Below, one piece after another: positions 27,168-36,350 of a stretch of 64,000 nt of DNA. The notes under the pieces were generated by a model. That model was given only the letters and a program-made list of their open reading frames with translations, made no database searches and had not been told where the DNA came from. This stretch comes from Lentibacillus sp. JNUCC-1 (GTDB lineage Bacteria; Bacillota; Bacilli; Bacillales; Amphibacillaceae), in contig NZ_WHOH01000003.1 in the NCBI RefSeq assembly GCF_009741735.1, positions 124,001 to 188,000 of the forward strand, read 5' to 3'. A program made the position numbers and the translations under genes. Positions within the stretch are counted from its first letter, which is position 1; the number at the start of each line of letters is the position of its first letter.

Positions 27168-28361
27168 ATGAAAAAACGGGTTTCTCTCATCGTAGTCATA
27201 TGCAGTACGCTTATGTTGTCGGGCTGTTGGGATAATATCGATATTGAACGAAAAGGGTTTATTATAGGGACAGCCGTGGATCTGAAAGAAGAGAAGGAAA
27301 ATGGACAATACGTTCTGACAATGACCAATCAGGTTGCCGTGCCAGCAGTTCTCTCGACACAAATACAAACTGGTGGCGAGGCCAAACCGTTTTTAAACAT
27401 GAGTGTAGATGGAGAGAGTATGATATCCATTCTAAGAGAAACCGCAACAAGATCGAGTCGGATTCCTTTTTTTGAACATATGAAAGTACTGGTCATCTCC
27501 TCAGCCATTGCCGAGAAAACCGACTTGTTTGAGAGTGTGCTTGACTTTTTCCTCCGCGATATGGAGTTGCGGCGTGACATTAAAGTTATGGTCAAAGATG
27601 GGGAAAGCGGACAAGCAAAAGACATCCTGGAGGTTAATCCAGCTGTTGAATTACTCCCTACACTCTATGTTAACGAAATTACCGAAAACGTTGGCAAAAC
27701 CATTCGTATGATGCCTCCTGTGACCGTTGGTGACGTTCATGGTGATATATTGGAAGAGTTTAGTTATGTTTTACCCAAGATCAATGTGGTGTCAGAAAAA
27801 AAACTTGAATATGAAGGGGCTGCAGTTTTCAACGGTATGGCAAATCAAATGGTTGGGACGCTTGATGCAGAGGAAATAAAGGGATTAAATTTAGTGACCC
27901 GAAAAAACAGGAGCAGTGTGATTGAATTCATGGTCCGCGATCATCTGATGGTTTATGAGTTAGAAATAAGCATACCAAGTATAAAAATTGTTTCGGCAAA
28001 CCCTGGCGATGTGAGAGTAGATATCAACATTACGACACAAGGGGACATCGCTGAAATGTTTGGAAGTGAATCACTCCTCCATGAAGACTATATAGAAGAA
28101 ATACAGAAGAAAATAGAAGAGAAGATCGTAAAAATTGTAGAAGGAACGATTAAAACGTCGCAAGAGGATTTAAACACGGATGTGCTCGGTATTGGAAAAC
28201 AACTGAGCCAGAAACATCCGAAAAAATGGGATCAGTTGAAGGGATACTGGGAAGAAGGAGAGAATTATTTTTCCCAGGTAAGGTTTCAGGTGAAAGCGAC
28301 TGCGGAAGTTCAGGGGATTGGGGCGGTGGATAAAGCAAAGAAGAAGCGAAAGGATGAGTGA
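27168..28361 (+). CDS. Spore germination receptor C subunit lipoprotein (GerC)
   Basis: The 397-residue lipoprotein has a signal peptide ending in lipobox LSGCWDN (Cys about 21), the CWD start being diagnostic for GerC. The domain sequence contains ERKGFIIGTAVDL and the usual three-domain fold. The C-terminus is very lysine-rich. It completes the A-B-C receptor and anchors in the inner membrane by its lipid. A small membrane-protein gene overlaps or directly follows the stop. Confidence 0.93.
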   Translation: MKKRVSLIVVICSTLMLSGCWDNIDIERKGFIIGTAVDLKEEKENGQYVLTMTNQVAVPAVLSTQIQTGGEAKPFLNMSVDGESMISILRETATRSSRIPFFEHMKVLVISSAIAEKTDLFESVLDFFLRDMELRRDIKVMVKDGESGQAKDILEVNPAVELLPTLYVNEITENVGKTIRMMPPVTVGDVHGDILEEFSYVLPKINVVSEKKLEYEGAAVFNGMANQMVGTLDAEEIKGLNLVTRKNRSSVIEFMVRDHLMVYELEISIPSIKIVSANPGDVRVDINITTQGDIAEMFGSESLLHEDYIEEIQKKIEEKIVKIVEGTIKTSQEDLNTDVLGIGKQLSQKHPKKWDQLKGYWEEGENYFSQVRFQVKATAEVQGIGAVDKAKKKRKDE

Positions 28362-28362
28362 T

Positions 28363-28524
28363 ATGTCACTGTGGTATGAACTCGTACTTGCTGTAAAGGA
28401 ACCCATGATAGTGATTTGCACCGTAATCTCTTTCGTTGTGCCGTTTGGGGTTTATAAAATTAATCAAATGCTGCATCAGTACGGTGATCCGCCTTGGAAA
28501 CAGGAAGATAAGGAGAACAGTTGA
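28363..28524 (+). CDS. Small membrane protein, putative germinant receptor D-like subunit
   Basis: The 53-residue protein has one clear hydrophobic helix (PMIVICTVISFVVPFGVY) and a polar C-terminus. It begins next to the gerC stop; ATG 28363 has AAAGGATG-type spacing, and ATG 28354 in the same frame overlaps gerC. Small two- or one-helix D proteins encoded after gerC modulate some GerA-type receptors in Bacillus. Its position and size fit that class, but sequence similarity could not be tested. Confidence 0.6.
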   Translation: MSLWYELVLAVKEPMIVICTVISFVVPFGVYKINQMLHQYGDPPWKQEDKENS

Positions 28525-28620
28525 GGCTAGAGGGACAGTATGTGCGAACGAGATGAGTTTTGTTGAGTAATATTCCCTTGATGATACAATGAAGAGGATC
28601 ATAATCACAGGGGTGGAGAA

Positions 28621-30113
28621 ATGGATTTAGCAACATACACAACAATGGATGCAGTAGAACTTTCAGAACTGGTTACAAGGGGAGAAGTTTCCCCGGAAGA
28701 ATTGCTTGAGTGTGCGTTTCAGCAATTGGATAAGGTAAATCCGGAATTGAATGCAGTTGTACATGAAAGGCGTGAACGTGTACTTGAAGAAGCGCGTGAT
28801 GCTGGTGGTAGCAAGGGTGCTTTTGCGGGTGTCCCTATGCTTTTGAAGAATATTTCTCAGGCGCTTGAGGGGGAACCACTCACCAGTGGATCAAGATTGA
28901 TGGCTGAATATAAAGCTGAGGGACATTCCAATCTGGTGCAGCGGTTGCACGATGCAGGTGTGCTCGTGATGGGACATACAAACGTTCCTGAATTTGCTTT
29001 GAAAAATATTACTGAACCGAAATTGAACGGGGCCGCGCGCAACCCGTGGAACCCTGATTATTCACCTGGAGGTTCGAGCGGAGGAGCAGCAGCGGCTGTG
29101 GCTGCAGGTGTTGTGCCTGTAGCCGGTGCAAGTGATGGTGGTGGATCGATTCGAATTCCGGCTTCATTTTGTGGCTTGTTTGGATTGAAACCGACACGCG
29201 GTCGTACGCCGGTCGGGCCGGGGGCAGGACGTCAATGGCAAGGTGCATCGATCGATTTTGTCCTGAGCCGGAGTGTACGTGATAGCGCGGCAATGCTTGA
29301 TGAATTGCAGGTTGTTGAACCAGCCGCCGCTTTTCAGGTTCCGCTTTATGAAGGAACGTTTGCTAAGGATATGAAGAGGTCGTTCGATCGTCCTTTAAAA
29401 ATTGCATATACAACTGCCTCACCAGTTAGGACGCCTGTTTCCGACGATGCGGTGCAGGCTGTTGAGAAAACGGTCGCATGGCTGGAGGCGCAGGGCCATA
29501 TCCTTGAAGAACATGATAACGGCGTTGATGGCGTGCAGTTGATGCGCAATTATTTTTTAATGAACAGTGGAGAAGTGGCCACGGTTGTAGCTGGGATGGA
29601 AGCTATGATGGGCCGTGAACTCACTGCAGATGATATGGAGATCGAGACTTGGATTCTGAATGAAGCTGGGAAGTCCGTCTCGGCAGCCGAGTTTTCTGCG
29701 AGCTTAGCATCGTGGGATGTGGCCGCTGCACAAATGGCCGAGCTACATGAGACATATGATTTTTACCTGACACCGACCACGGCTTATACAGCACCGAAAG
29801 TTGGAGAGCTGACTTTTTCTGAAGAGGATGAGCAGAGGTTGCGTGAACAGGTGATCAAGCTTGATGGGCGGGACAACAGCAGCTCGTATATGATATGTTC
29901 CTGCCCAGCTTGACATATACACCTTTCACACAGCTTGCCAATTTGACCGGGCAGCCTGGCGTGTCGCTCCCGGTGTATGTGTCTGACGCTGGCCTGCCGT
30001 TGGGCGTGCAGTTCATGGCTGGAAAAGGTGCGGAACTGAGTCTGTTGCAGCTCGCTTATCAGGTTGAGCAGTCGGAGCTGTGGCAAGGTGTTAAGCAATT
30101 GAGTCGGGTTTAG
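28621..30113 (+). pseudogene. Amidase signature-family enzyme, -1 frameshift near the C-terminus
   Basis: Two frames (28621-29913 and 29895-30113) make one about 497-residue amidase. The Ser-cisSer-Lys triad region is intact: the catalytic Lys in FAGVPMLLKN, then the glycine/serine stretch [19 protein letters not shown] and [20 protein letters not shown]. The frame breaks near 29874-29880 (GAC AAC AGC AGC); one extra A would join it to QQLVYDMFLPSL. The C-terminal 72 residues (FTQLANLTGQPGVSLP) are in the second frame. Recent mutation or sequencing error are both possible. It would hydrolyse a small amide; substrate unknown. Confidence 0.8.
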
Positions 30114-30126
30114 TTTGTGTGAGTTT

Positions 30127-30165
30127 TAGGATGAGAGTCGCTCCTGGAGGGGAGGGGCTCTTTTT
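30127..30165 (+). terminator. Rho-independent terminator of the amidase gene
   Basis: AGAGTCGCTCC-TGGA-GGGGAGGGGCTCTTTTTT just after the stop. Confidence 0.7.
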
Positions 30166-30187
30166 TGGGTGGGAGGAGGTTAGACAC

Positions 30188-30327
30188 GAGAAACTACCGC
30201 TCGCACGGAAAAACCGCCGCTCGTGGGAAAAAACCGCCGTTCAGGCCGAGAAACCGCCGCTCGTGGGGGAAAACCGCCGTTCAGGCTGAGAAACCGCCGC
30301 ACATGCGGGATAACCGCCCCCGTACTA
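30188..30327. repeat. Tandem array C: seven 20-bp degenerate units
   Basis: Units of 20 bp begin at 30188, 30208, 30228 and so on, alternating GAGAAACCGCCGCTCGTGGG and GGAAAACCGCCGTTCAGGCT types, each containing ACCGCCG at a fixed place. The last unit runs into the stop of the convergent NERD gene. Same architecture as the arrays at 5733, 13035 and 40907, but unrelated sequence. Confidence 0.8.
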
Positions 30328-31284
30328 ACGTAGAATATACCTCCTGCCTTTATACTTTCCAATAGTATCGTAGTTTTCTTTTGTTAAGAGATGCTTCATC
30401 ATACTCGGGCTTTCGATTTGCAAAAACTCACGGGCTTCTTGATTTGATATGGTCGGACCGAAGAGCAGTTTGTATTCATGCAGTGCTCTAATATGAGCGC
30501 GAGGATCGGTTGCGCCGCACCTTCTGCAGTGGCAGCTTCTTTTTTCACGAACCATCATGGCCTGCTTGCAGTTTGTGCACCAGATGCCTTTCCTGATTTG
30601 TGAAAGCGAAATGTTATATTTATCAACGATGCGCTCGTTTTTAGGCTGATGGGATTTGACAAGTAAGCGGGCAATGTCTTCCAGTTCGGTGATGGTAAAG
30701 TAATTTTGCTGGTAATGTTTCTTCAAAAGTGGCATTCGCTTCAGCAGGTTCTGTGCAAGAATCAAATCGGGTGTTGAATTGGGATCGGTACTATTCAAGA
30801 TTACATTGGGATTGGAAAAGACACTTAACGGATGGATTGGGATTGGAGGGATGTTCGCCTTTCGCAAGAAATTCGCGAGATGGTGTCGCTGGATGCTTGC
30901 TTGCAGGACTGGATCGTTAAATCGCTGCGGTTTTCCGTTATCATTTTCACGATGTAGGATGCCTGTTTCAGATTGGTAATGAACGACACCGGTGTGATTT
31001 TTCACTTCGATAATGGGGAAGAAATTTGGAAGCAAAATGAGGGTGTCAATTTGAAAGCGGTGTGTGCCAGAATGGAGCTCCAATCCATGTAAAACGGGGA
31101 ATGCTTCTAGTTCGAGCAGATTGTAATAATAGTCGAGACTTCTTTCGCCGAAGAATCCGGATCGTTCTCTTTGAAGTTTGTCGTTCAGGGTAGCATGGAG
31201 CGGATCGCTTGGGGTTAGCCGGGGAACTAAAACTTCCAATTGCTGGAGTGATGCGGGCTTGACGCGGGGTAAGAAGGTCACCAT
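30325..31284 (-). CDS. NERD-domain protein with C-terminal zinc ribbon
   Basis: The 319-residue protein has the NERD nuclease-related fold. GFFGERSLDYYYNLL (about 43-57) is the NERD entry helix, and FQIDTLILL and FPIIEVKN (about 77-97) give the D...E-x-K acids of the PD-(D/E)XK-like site. The C-terminal part holds CTNCKQAM...CHCRRCG, a four-cysteine zinc ribbon, then a helix-turn-helix-like end. NERD proteins are found on plasmids and chromosomes and are presumed to act on nucleic acid; no defined role is established. Genes around it do not point to a defence island. Confidence 0.82.
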   Translation of the reverse strand: MVTFLPRVKPASLQQLEVLVPRLTPSDPLHATLNDKLQRERSGFFGERSLDYYYNLLELEAFPVLHGLELHSGTHRFQIDTLILLPNFFPIIEVKNHTGVVHYQSETGILHRENDNGKPQRFNDPVLQASIQRHHLANFLRKANIPPIPIHPLSVFSNPNVILNSTDPNSTPDLILAQNLLKRMPLLKKHYQQNYFTITELEDIARLLVKSHQPKNERIVDKYNISLSQIRKGIWCTNCKQAMMVREKRSCHCRRCGATDPRAHIRALHEYKLLFGPTISNQEAREFLQIESPSMMKHLLTKENYDTIGKYKGRRYILR

Positions 31285-31544
31285 AAAAAAACTCCCTTAT
31301 TTAGTTATTTGCAAATATTATATAAGATTTTTCAAAACAAAGCAATTTGTTCTACAGTGTTTAAAGCCGCCAGAATCGCCACGCATTGTATACACTATTA
31401 ATCTGTCGGAGATAATAATGGTAATCCGCCTTTTACTTCAAGCCGTCTTTTTAGTATATTAGTAGTAGGTATAAGAAACGTAATTAAACTGCAATCATAA
31501 TTCAGTCTTTTTAAATAAACGAGGGAAAATGAGGGGCCAATTAT

Positions 31545-32504
31545 ATGACACAAGAAATGCTTACGTATCATACTGAAATAGAAAAAGTCATTGCTAACAT
31601 GAACAGGGTAATGGTTGGGAAGGAAGAAATTGCAACGCTCAGTCTTACAGCACTGCTCGCCCAAGGGCATGTGCTGCTTGAGGATGTGCCAGGCGTGGGG
31701 AAGACAATGCTTGTGAGAGCACTTGCCAAATCGCTCGACTGTGACTTCAGAAGGATCCAGTTTACCCCGGACTTGCTTCCATCAGACGTGACGGGGGTAT
31801 CGATCTACAACCCCAAAGAAATGGAATTTGAATTTCGTGAAGGGCCGATCTTCGGAAATGTCGTCCTGGCCGACGAAATTAACCGCACATCGCCGAAAAC
31901 GCAATCTGCTCTTCTTGAAGGTATGGAAGAAAAAAGCGTCACGGTCGATGGAAGCACGCGTCCCCTGAAGAAGCCTTTCTTCGTTATGGCTACTCAAAAC
32001 CCGATTGAATATGAGGGGACATACCCATTGCCAGAAGCACAGCTTGACCGTTTTATCATCAAAATGAAAATGGGCTACCCGACTCAAGAGGAAGAACTCG
32101 AAATGCTCGCCCGAACCGCTTCCGGCCACCCGATAGATTCCCTTAGCGCTGTGATTACCAGAGATGAACTTGCGACGCTTCAATCTAAAGTACAGTCGAT
32201 CTATATTGAGAAAAACATTCAAAGCTACATTATCAATCTCGCATCTGCTACCCGGACACATCCATCAAGCTATCTTGGTGTTTCGCCGCGGGGTTCTATG
32301 GCTTTAATGAAGACGGCTCAAGCTTATGCGTTTATCTGCGGGCGTGATTACGTCCTGCCTGACGATGTGAAATATCTCGCACCATTTGTTATGACACACC
32401 GTGTGATTCCAACGACAGAAGCGACTTTTAATGGCGTCGGATCTGAAGTGATTGTGGATGAAGTGATTAAACAGACACACATTCCAATTCGAAAGGATCT
32501 TTAG
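31545..32504 (+). CDS. MoxR-family AAA+ ATPase
   Basis: The 319-residue ATPase has Walker A EDVPGVGKTML (about 45-55), Walker B VVLADEINRTSPKTQ with sensor residues following, and the MoxR lid domain. MoxR proteins act as chaperones, usually with a von Willebrand or DUF58 partner, which is the next gene. The triplet moxR-DUF58-transglutaminase precedes guaA in B. subtilis as well (yeaC-yeaD-yebA). Confidence 0.92.
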   Translation: MTQEMLTYHTEIEKVIANMNRVMVGKEEIATLSLTALLAQGHVLLEDVPGVGKTMLVRALAKSLDCDFRRIQFTPDLLPSDVTGVSIYNPKEMEFEFREGPIFGNVVLADEINRTSPKTQSALLEGMEEKSVTVDGSTRPLKKPFFVMATQNPIEYEGTYPLPEAQLDRFIIKMKMGYPTQEEELEMLARTASGHPIDSLSAVITRDELATLQSKVQSIYIEKNIQSYIINLASATRTHPSSYLGVSPRGSMALMKTAQAYAFICGRDYVLPDDVKYLAPFVMTHRVIPTTEATFNGVGSEVIVDEVIKQTHIPIRKDL

Positions 32505-32505
32505 T

Positions 32506-33771
32506 ATGGGCAGCATCGCTAAATTCATTGGCCAGTTGATTTTTATCGTCTTCTTATTCGCTGTCTTATTTTCTTATGCGATGTTTCAAGGCGGATTTGT
32601 GAGCTGGTTTTTGTTTTATGCTTTCTTGCCGATTATGTTGTATCATCTTGGGCTCCTTCTCTACCCGGTTAAAGGCTGGCGTGTCAAACGGGTTTTGACG
32701 CGGAAAACCCTTAAAACAGGAGGTCATATTCAAGTCACTATTGAATTGAAAAGAGGGTTGCCATATCCATTCTATTATTTAATCGTTGAGGATATACTTC
32801 CTGAAACGTTAACTAGACGTGATTCCCCGAAGCTTCGGTACCAAAGTTTCAACGACGCGAATGTTATTCATTACCGGGATTCCGTAAAACAGATTGTGTA
32901 CCCTTGGTTTAAAAAGACGATATCCTGTACATATAATCTGAACGAATTGCCCAGAGGCGGACATGACCTCAGTGCGATTCGCATTCGCACAGGCGATGTT
33001 TTCGGATTTATAAAAAAGGAACATACCTTCAATGTCGAGGATGAATTGATCGTCCAGCCTGCATCTGTAAATGTGCGCATGATTGAACAGCGGAAAAGCC
33101 TTTCCCAGGGAGATGTCGCTGCGTCTGGGAGCAGTCTGAAGCAGACCAATGTGGTGACAGGCGTGCGTGAATATATGCCAGGGGATAAATTTTCCTGGAT
33201 TGACTGGAAACAGACCGCCCGCAAAAACGACATTATGACAAAAGAGTTTGAACAGGAACAGAGTACGGAAACACTTATTATTTTAGATGGGACTCGGTAC
33301 GACGAACAAAAAGCACCTGTTTTTGAGGCGGCGGTTGAGCTGACGTTGTCCCTCATGTTAGCCATGCGACAGCAAGCCTTACAGGTCGGCTTTTTATCAT
33401 TGGGGAAAAAGGTACGCTTTTTTCCAGTCTTTCATGATCCGGCAAAGACAGATGCCATCGGAGAACACTTAACTCATATTCAGCCAAGCGATGCCAACGC
33501 GTTTGCGGTCAAACTGCGCGAACAGTTAGAACGACAGAAAACTGGGCTTGTCTCGATTATTGTCACTACTCACATCGATCTTGAAACGGTACAGCTTCTT
33601 AAACAAATGAAACAACAAGGCAGGCGCATGATCCTTATGTATATACAAGCATCAAATCTGATCTCTACTGAGGCCGGTGCAATGCTTCATCAACTCCGCA
33701 CGTCTGGTGTGATTGTGAACGAACTGACTGAAAAGGAATTGAGTAAAAATAGGATTGAGGTGCGCACATGA
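32506..33771 (+). CDS. DUF58 domain protein
   Basis: The 421-residue protein has two N-terminal membrane helices (about 8-50), then a domain ending in the DUF58 signature GVREYMPGDKFSWIDW followed by KQTARKNDIMTKEF, and a vWA-like C-terminal region with LIILDGTRYDE. It follows moxR by 1 bp and overlaps the transglutaminase gene by 4 bp, so the three form one transcription and translation unit. Its function is as a presumed MoxR partner; details unknown. Confidence 0.9.
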   Translation: MGSIAKFIGQLIFIVFLFAVLFSYAMFQGGFVSWFLFYAFLPIMLYHLGLLLYPVKGWRVKRVLTRKTLKTGGHIQVTIELKRGLPYPFYYLIVEDILPETLTRRDSPKLRYQSFNDANVIHYRDSVKQIVYPWFKKTISCTYNLNELPRGGHDLSAIRIRTGDVFGFIKKEHTFNVEDELIVQPASVNVRMIEQRKSLSQGDVAASGSSLKQTNVVTGVREYMPGDKFSWIDWKQTARKNDIMTKEFEQEQSTETLIILDGTRYDEQKAPVFEAAVELTLSLMLAMRQQALQVGFLSLGKKVRFFPVFHDPAKTDAIGEHLTHIQPSDANAFAVKLREQLERQKTGLVSIIVTTHIDLETVQLLKQMKQQGRRMILMYIQASNLISTEAGAMLHQLRTSGVIVNELTEKELSKNRIEVRT

Positions 33772-36059
33772 GACGTGTACAGCAGCCTGACACACCAAAC
33801 ACATCAACTTTATATAGCATTGTCTTATATGCGTCAGCACTCCTTTTGTTTCTGGAGTGGATTTATCCTGTTAAGGAAGTCGCCGACCCGTTTAATCTTG
33901 ACGTTTTTATCATCTATGCTGTCTTTTGCTTTTTTATATCCTGGGTTCGGCTGCATTGGCTGATTGCTTTTGGCCTTAAATTAGCAGGACTTGTGCTGGT
34001 CATTCACAGTTTATTCCTTGAGGCCATGCTGTTCACGCGTGATTGGTTTACCCAAGTGGGACTTGAGCTGAGTTTTAACATGGATCGGATGTTTGCGGCA
34101 GAATGGTTTGAACTGACCGCATTATTCCGCACGCTTTTATTCCTGTTGCTGATCTGGCTCATGAGCTATCTTTTGTATTATTGGTTTGTTACGGCCAAAC
34201 GTCTGATGCTGTTTGTTGTCCTGACATTTGTTTATCTTGGGGTTTTGGATACCTTTACCGTTTATGACGGCGGTTATGCCATCATCCGCACATTTGTTGT
34301 TGCCTTCCTCGCACTTGGCGTATCCAATTTCATGAAAGAAGCCAAACATGAGTCGCTGTCACCTTCAAAAAAATCCTTTGCCTGGCAGCTGCCGATCGTT
34401 GCTGTCGTATTGCTGTCAGCCATGGTCGGGTATGCAGCGCCGAAGTTCGATCCACAATGGCCTGATCCTGTCCCATTCATCGAAAGCTACGCGAATAATC
34501 CAGGTGCTGGCGGATCAGGAACAACAGTCAAAAAAGTTGGGTATGGTGAAGATGATACCCGTCTCGGAGGCTCATTCGTGCAGGATGACACAGCTATATT
34601 CAGGGCCGCTGCCGAGGAAAAAGGCTATTGGCGTGTGGAAACCAAAAGCATTTACACGGGTAAAGGCTGGGAAAGCTTTCGTGAGACTGATTATTCCTTA
34701 ACAGATAATGGAAAAGTCGACTTTGACATATTCAGTGACAGAGTAAAAACAGAGCGTTCGGCAATTGACGTTGACTTTTACTCTGACCAAGGTATTGGAA
34801 AACTGCCTTATCAATATGGCGCCACGCAGTTCCAGTACCCTATTTCAGCATCAAATCAAGCAGTAGATTACACATTTCTGCATGACGATATGACAGGCGC
34901 CGTTCAGCTTGAAAGAAATTCTGATCCGGTCAATAGACCTGAGTATGAAATGGTGATTGAGCGACCGATTTTCAACAGGGAGGCTTTAAGATCAGCTCCT
35001 GATGACGATCCGGAAGATATTATCAGACAGTATACCCAACTCCCGCCGTCACTTCCTGAGCGGGTCCACGAGCTTGCCGAAGAACTGACAACAGGTATTG
35101 ACAATCGGTATGATAAAGCGAAAACGATCGAACAGTATTTTGGCAGATCGGGGTATGTTTACCAGATTCAAGGGGTTCCAGTTCCAGACACAAACGAGGA
35201 TTATGTGGATCAGTTTCTATTTGAATCCCAGATTGGTTATTGCGACAATTATTCAACAACCATGGCTGTCATGCTCAGAACCCTCGACATCCCCACACGT
35301 TGGGTTAAAGGGTTTACACCTGGAGAAAAGATCGATGAAGGTGATTATCCTACTCAATGGCTAACTGGTGAGTATACAGATGAAAAATTTGCGCGTGGTG
35401 AGGGCGTCACAACTTTAGACATTTATGAGGTTAAAAGCTCAAACGCACATTCCTGGGTTGAAGTTTATTTTCCAAAATATGGGTGGGTTCCATTTGAACC
35501 GACTCAAGGCTTTTATAACCCAACAGATTTCGAGTTGACAACAAGCACGGAAGATGGAGAAATGGATGATCTGGATATCCCCGAACCTGATGAAGGCGAA
35601 GAACCTGAATTAGAGCCTACCGAAGAAGAATCCCAGGCTGCTGAAGACGAGGATGACAACTCTGAAACAGCAGGCGCAGAAAAGGGCGGATCATTTAATG
35701 GGTGGATTATAGCAGGAGGAATAGGCGCGGTAGTACTTGTCGCGGTCGTATTATTTTTAACAAGGTGGCGCTGGCGCACGGTTTATTACCAGATGAAAAT
35801 GAAAAGGAAACCGTCACAAAATACGTTCCAACTAGCTTATCACCATTTACTGAAGGTGCTTGATCATAAAGGGCTTGCCAAACGGCCGGACCAGACATTG
35901 CGCGAATATGCGCTGCGGATCGATGACCGGTTTAATACACATTTAATGGGTGAATTGACAATACAGTATGAGCAAATGATCTACAGTCCGGACAAGAAAG
36001 AAAATGTATCTGAACTCACCGAAAGATGGCAATTATTGATGAAACAGATCGAGTCTTGA
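33768..36059 (+). CDS. Transglutaminase-like membrane protein (YebA type)
   Basis: The 763-residue protein has an N-terminal block of about six membrane helices, an extracellular transglutaminase-like domain, an acidic low-complexity linker and one more helix near 645-665 followed by a cytoplasmic DUF4129-like tail. The active site is visible as IGYCDNYSTTMAVMLR (Cys) and NAHSWVEVYFPKYGWVPFEP (His, with Glu in place of the more common Asp after PF). It is probably a surface protease or cross-linking enzyme; substrate unknown. The stop overlaps the -35 element of the guaA promoter. Confidence 0.9.
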   Translation: MRRVQQPDTPNTSTLYSIVLYASALLLFLEWIYPVKEVADPFNLDVFIIYAVFCFFISWVRLHWLIAFGLKLAGLVLVIHSLFLEAMLFTRDWFTQVGLELSFNMDRMFAAEWFELTALFRTLLFLLLIWLMSYLLYYWFVTAKRLMLFVVLTFVYLGVLDTFTVYDGGYAIIRTFVVAFLALGVSNFMKEAKHESLSPSKKSFAWQLPIVAVVLLSAMVGYAAPKFDPQWPDPVPFIESYANNPGAGGSGTTVKKVGYGEDDTRLGGSFVQDDTAIFRAAAEEKGYWRVETKSIYTGKGWESFRETDYSLTDNGKVDFDIFSDRVKTERSAIDVDFYSDQGIGKLPYQYGATQFQYPISASNQAVDYTFLHDDMTGAVQLERNSDPVNRPEYEMVIERPIFNREALRSAPDDDPEDIIRQYTQLPPSLPERVHELAEELTTGIDNRYDKAKTIEQYFGRSGYVYQIQGVPVPDTNEDYVDQFLFESQIGYCDNYSTTMAVMLRTLDIPTRWVKGFTPGEKIDEGDYPTQWLTGEYTDEKFARGEGVTTLDIYEVKSSNAHSWVEVYFPKYGWVPFEPTQGFYNPTDFELTTSTEDGEMDDLDIPEPDEGEEPELEPTEEESQAAEDEDDNSETAGAEKGGSFNGWIIAGGIGAVVLVAVVLFLTRWRWRTVYYQMKMKRKPSQNTFQLAYHHLLKVLDHKGLAKRPDQTLREYALRIDDRFNTHLMGELTIQYEQMIYSPDKKENVSELTERWQLLMKQIES

Positions 36060-36085
36060 CTAATCTGGCGTCATACGGGTAAAAT
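36056..36085 (+). promoter_or_regulatory. Promoter of guaA
   Basis: TTGACT (36056-36061), 18-bp spacer, TAAAAT (36080-36085), placed 33 bp before the riboswitch aptamer. Confidence 0.6.
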
Positions 36086-36117
36086 AGGTTTATTCTAATT
36101 ACGATTGAATATTTAAC

Positions 36118-36193
36118 GCCGTTCGTATATCCTCGGTAATATGGACCGAAAGTTTCTACCGGGACACCTTAAACGTCCTGACTATGAAGGCGG
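36118..36193 (+). promoter_or_regulatory. Guanine riboswitch aptamer of guaA
   Basis: The conserved purine-riboswitch core is present: TAATATGG in L2/J, GTTTCTACC in J2/3 and loop 3, and CTGACTATGA in J3/1. P1 arms GCCGTTCGTA and TATGAAGGC pair. The C in GACTATG (position equivalent to C74 of xpt) predicts guanine, not adenine, specificity. A terminator hairpin follows. Confidence 0.93.
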
Positions 36194-36212
36194 ATCGCCA
36201 GTTGGACAAAAC

Positions 36213-36293
36213 CTATGTCGACCTGGAGATCTGCCTTTCTGCTGTCCACACAACACGTATGCACAGCAAAAAGCAGACTCCAGGTTTTTGTTT
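36213..36293 (+). terminator. Riboswitch-controlled terminator of guaA
   Basis: ACCTGGAGATCTGCCTTTCTG pairs over distance with CAGCAAAAAGCAGACTCCAGG, then TTTTTGTTTT. Guanine binding should favour this hairpin and reduce guaA transcription. Confidence 0.75.
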
Positions 36294-36350
36294 TGAGGAT
36301 GAGGTATAGACGATTTATTAAAGGTTTGAACTTCAATATAAAGGAGCGAG

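Noticed and set aside
30325..31284. A defence island around the NERD protein
   Set aside because: Neighbours are an amidase and a moxR operon; no restriction, toxin or other defence genes are present.
33768..36059. Loss of the catalytic Asp in the transglutaminase-like protein (PFEP instead of PFDP)
   Set aside because: Glu at this place is common in bacterial transglutaminase-like membrane proteins, so it is not evidence for inactivity.
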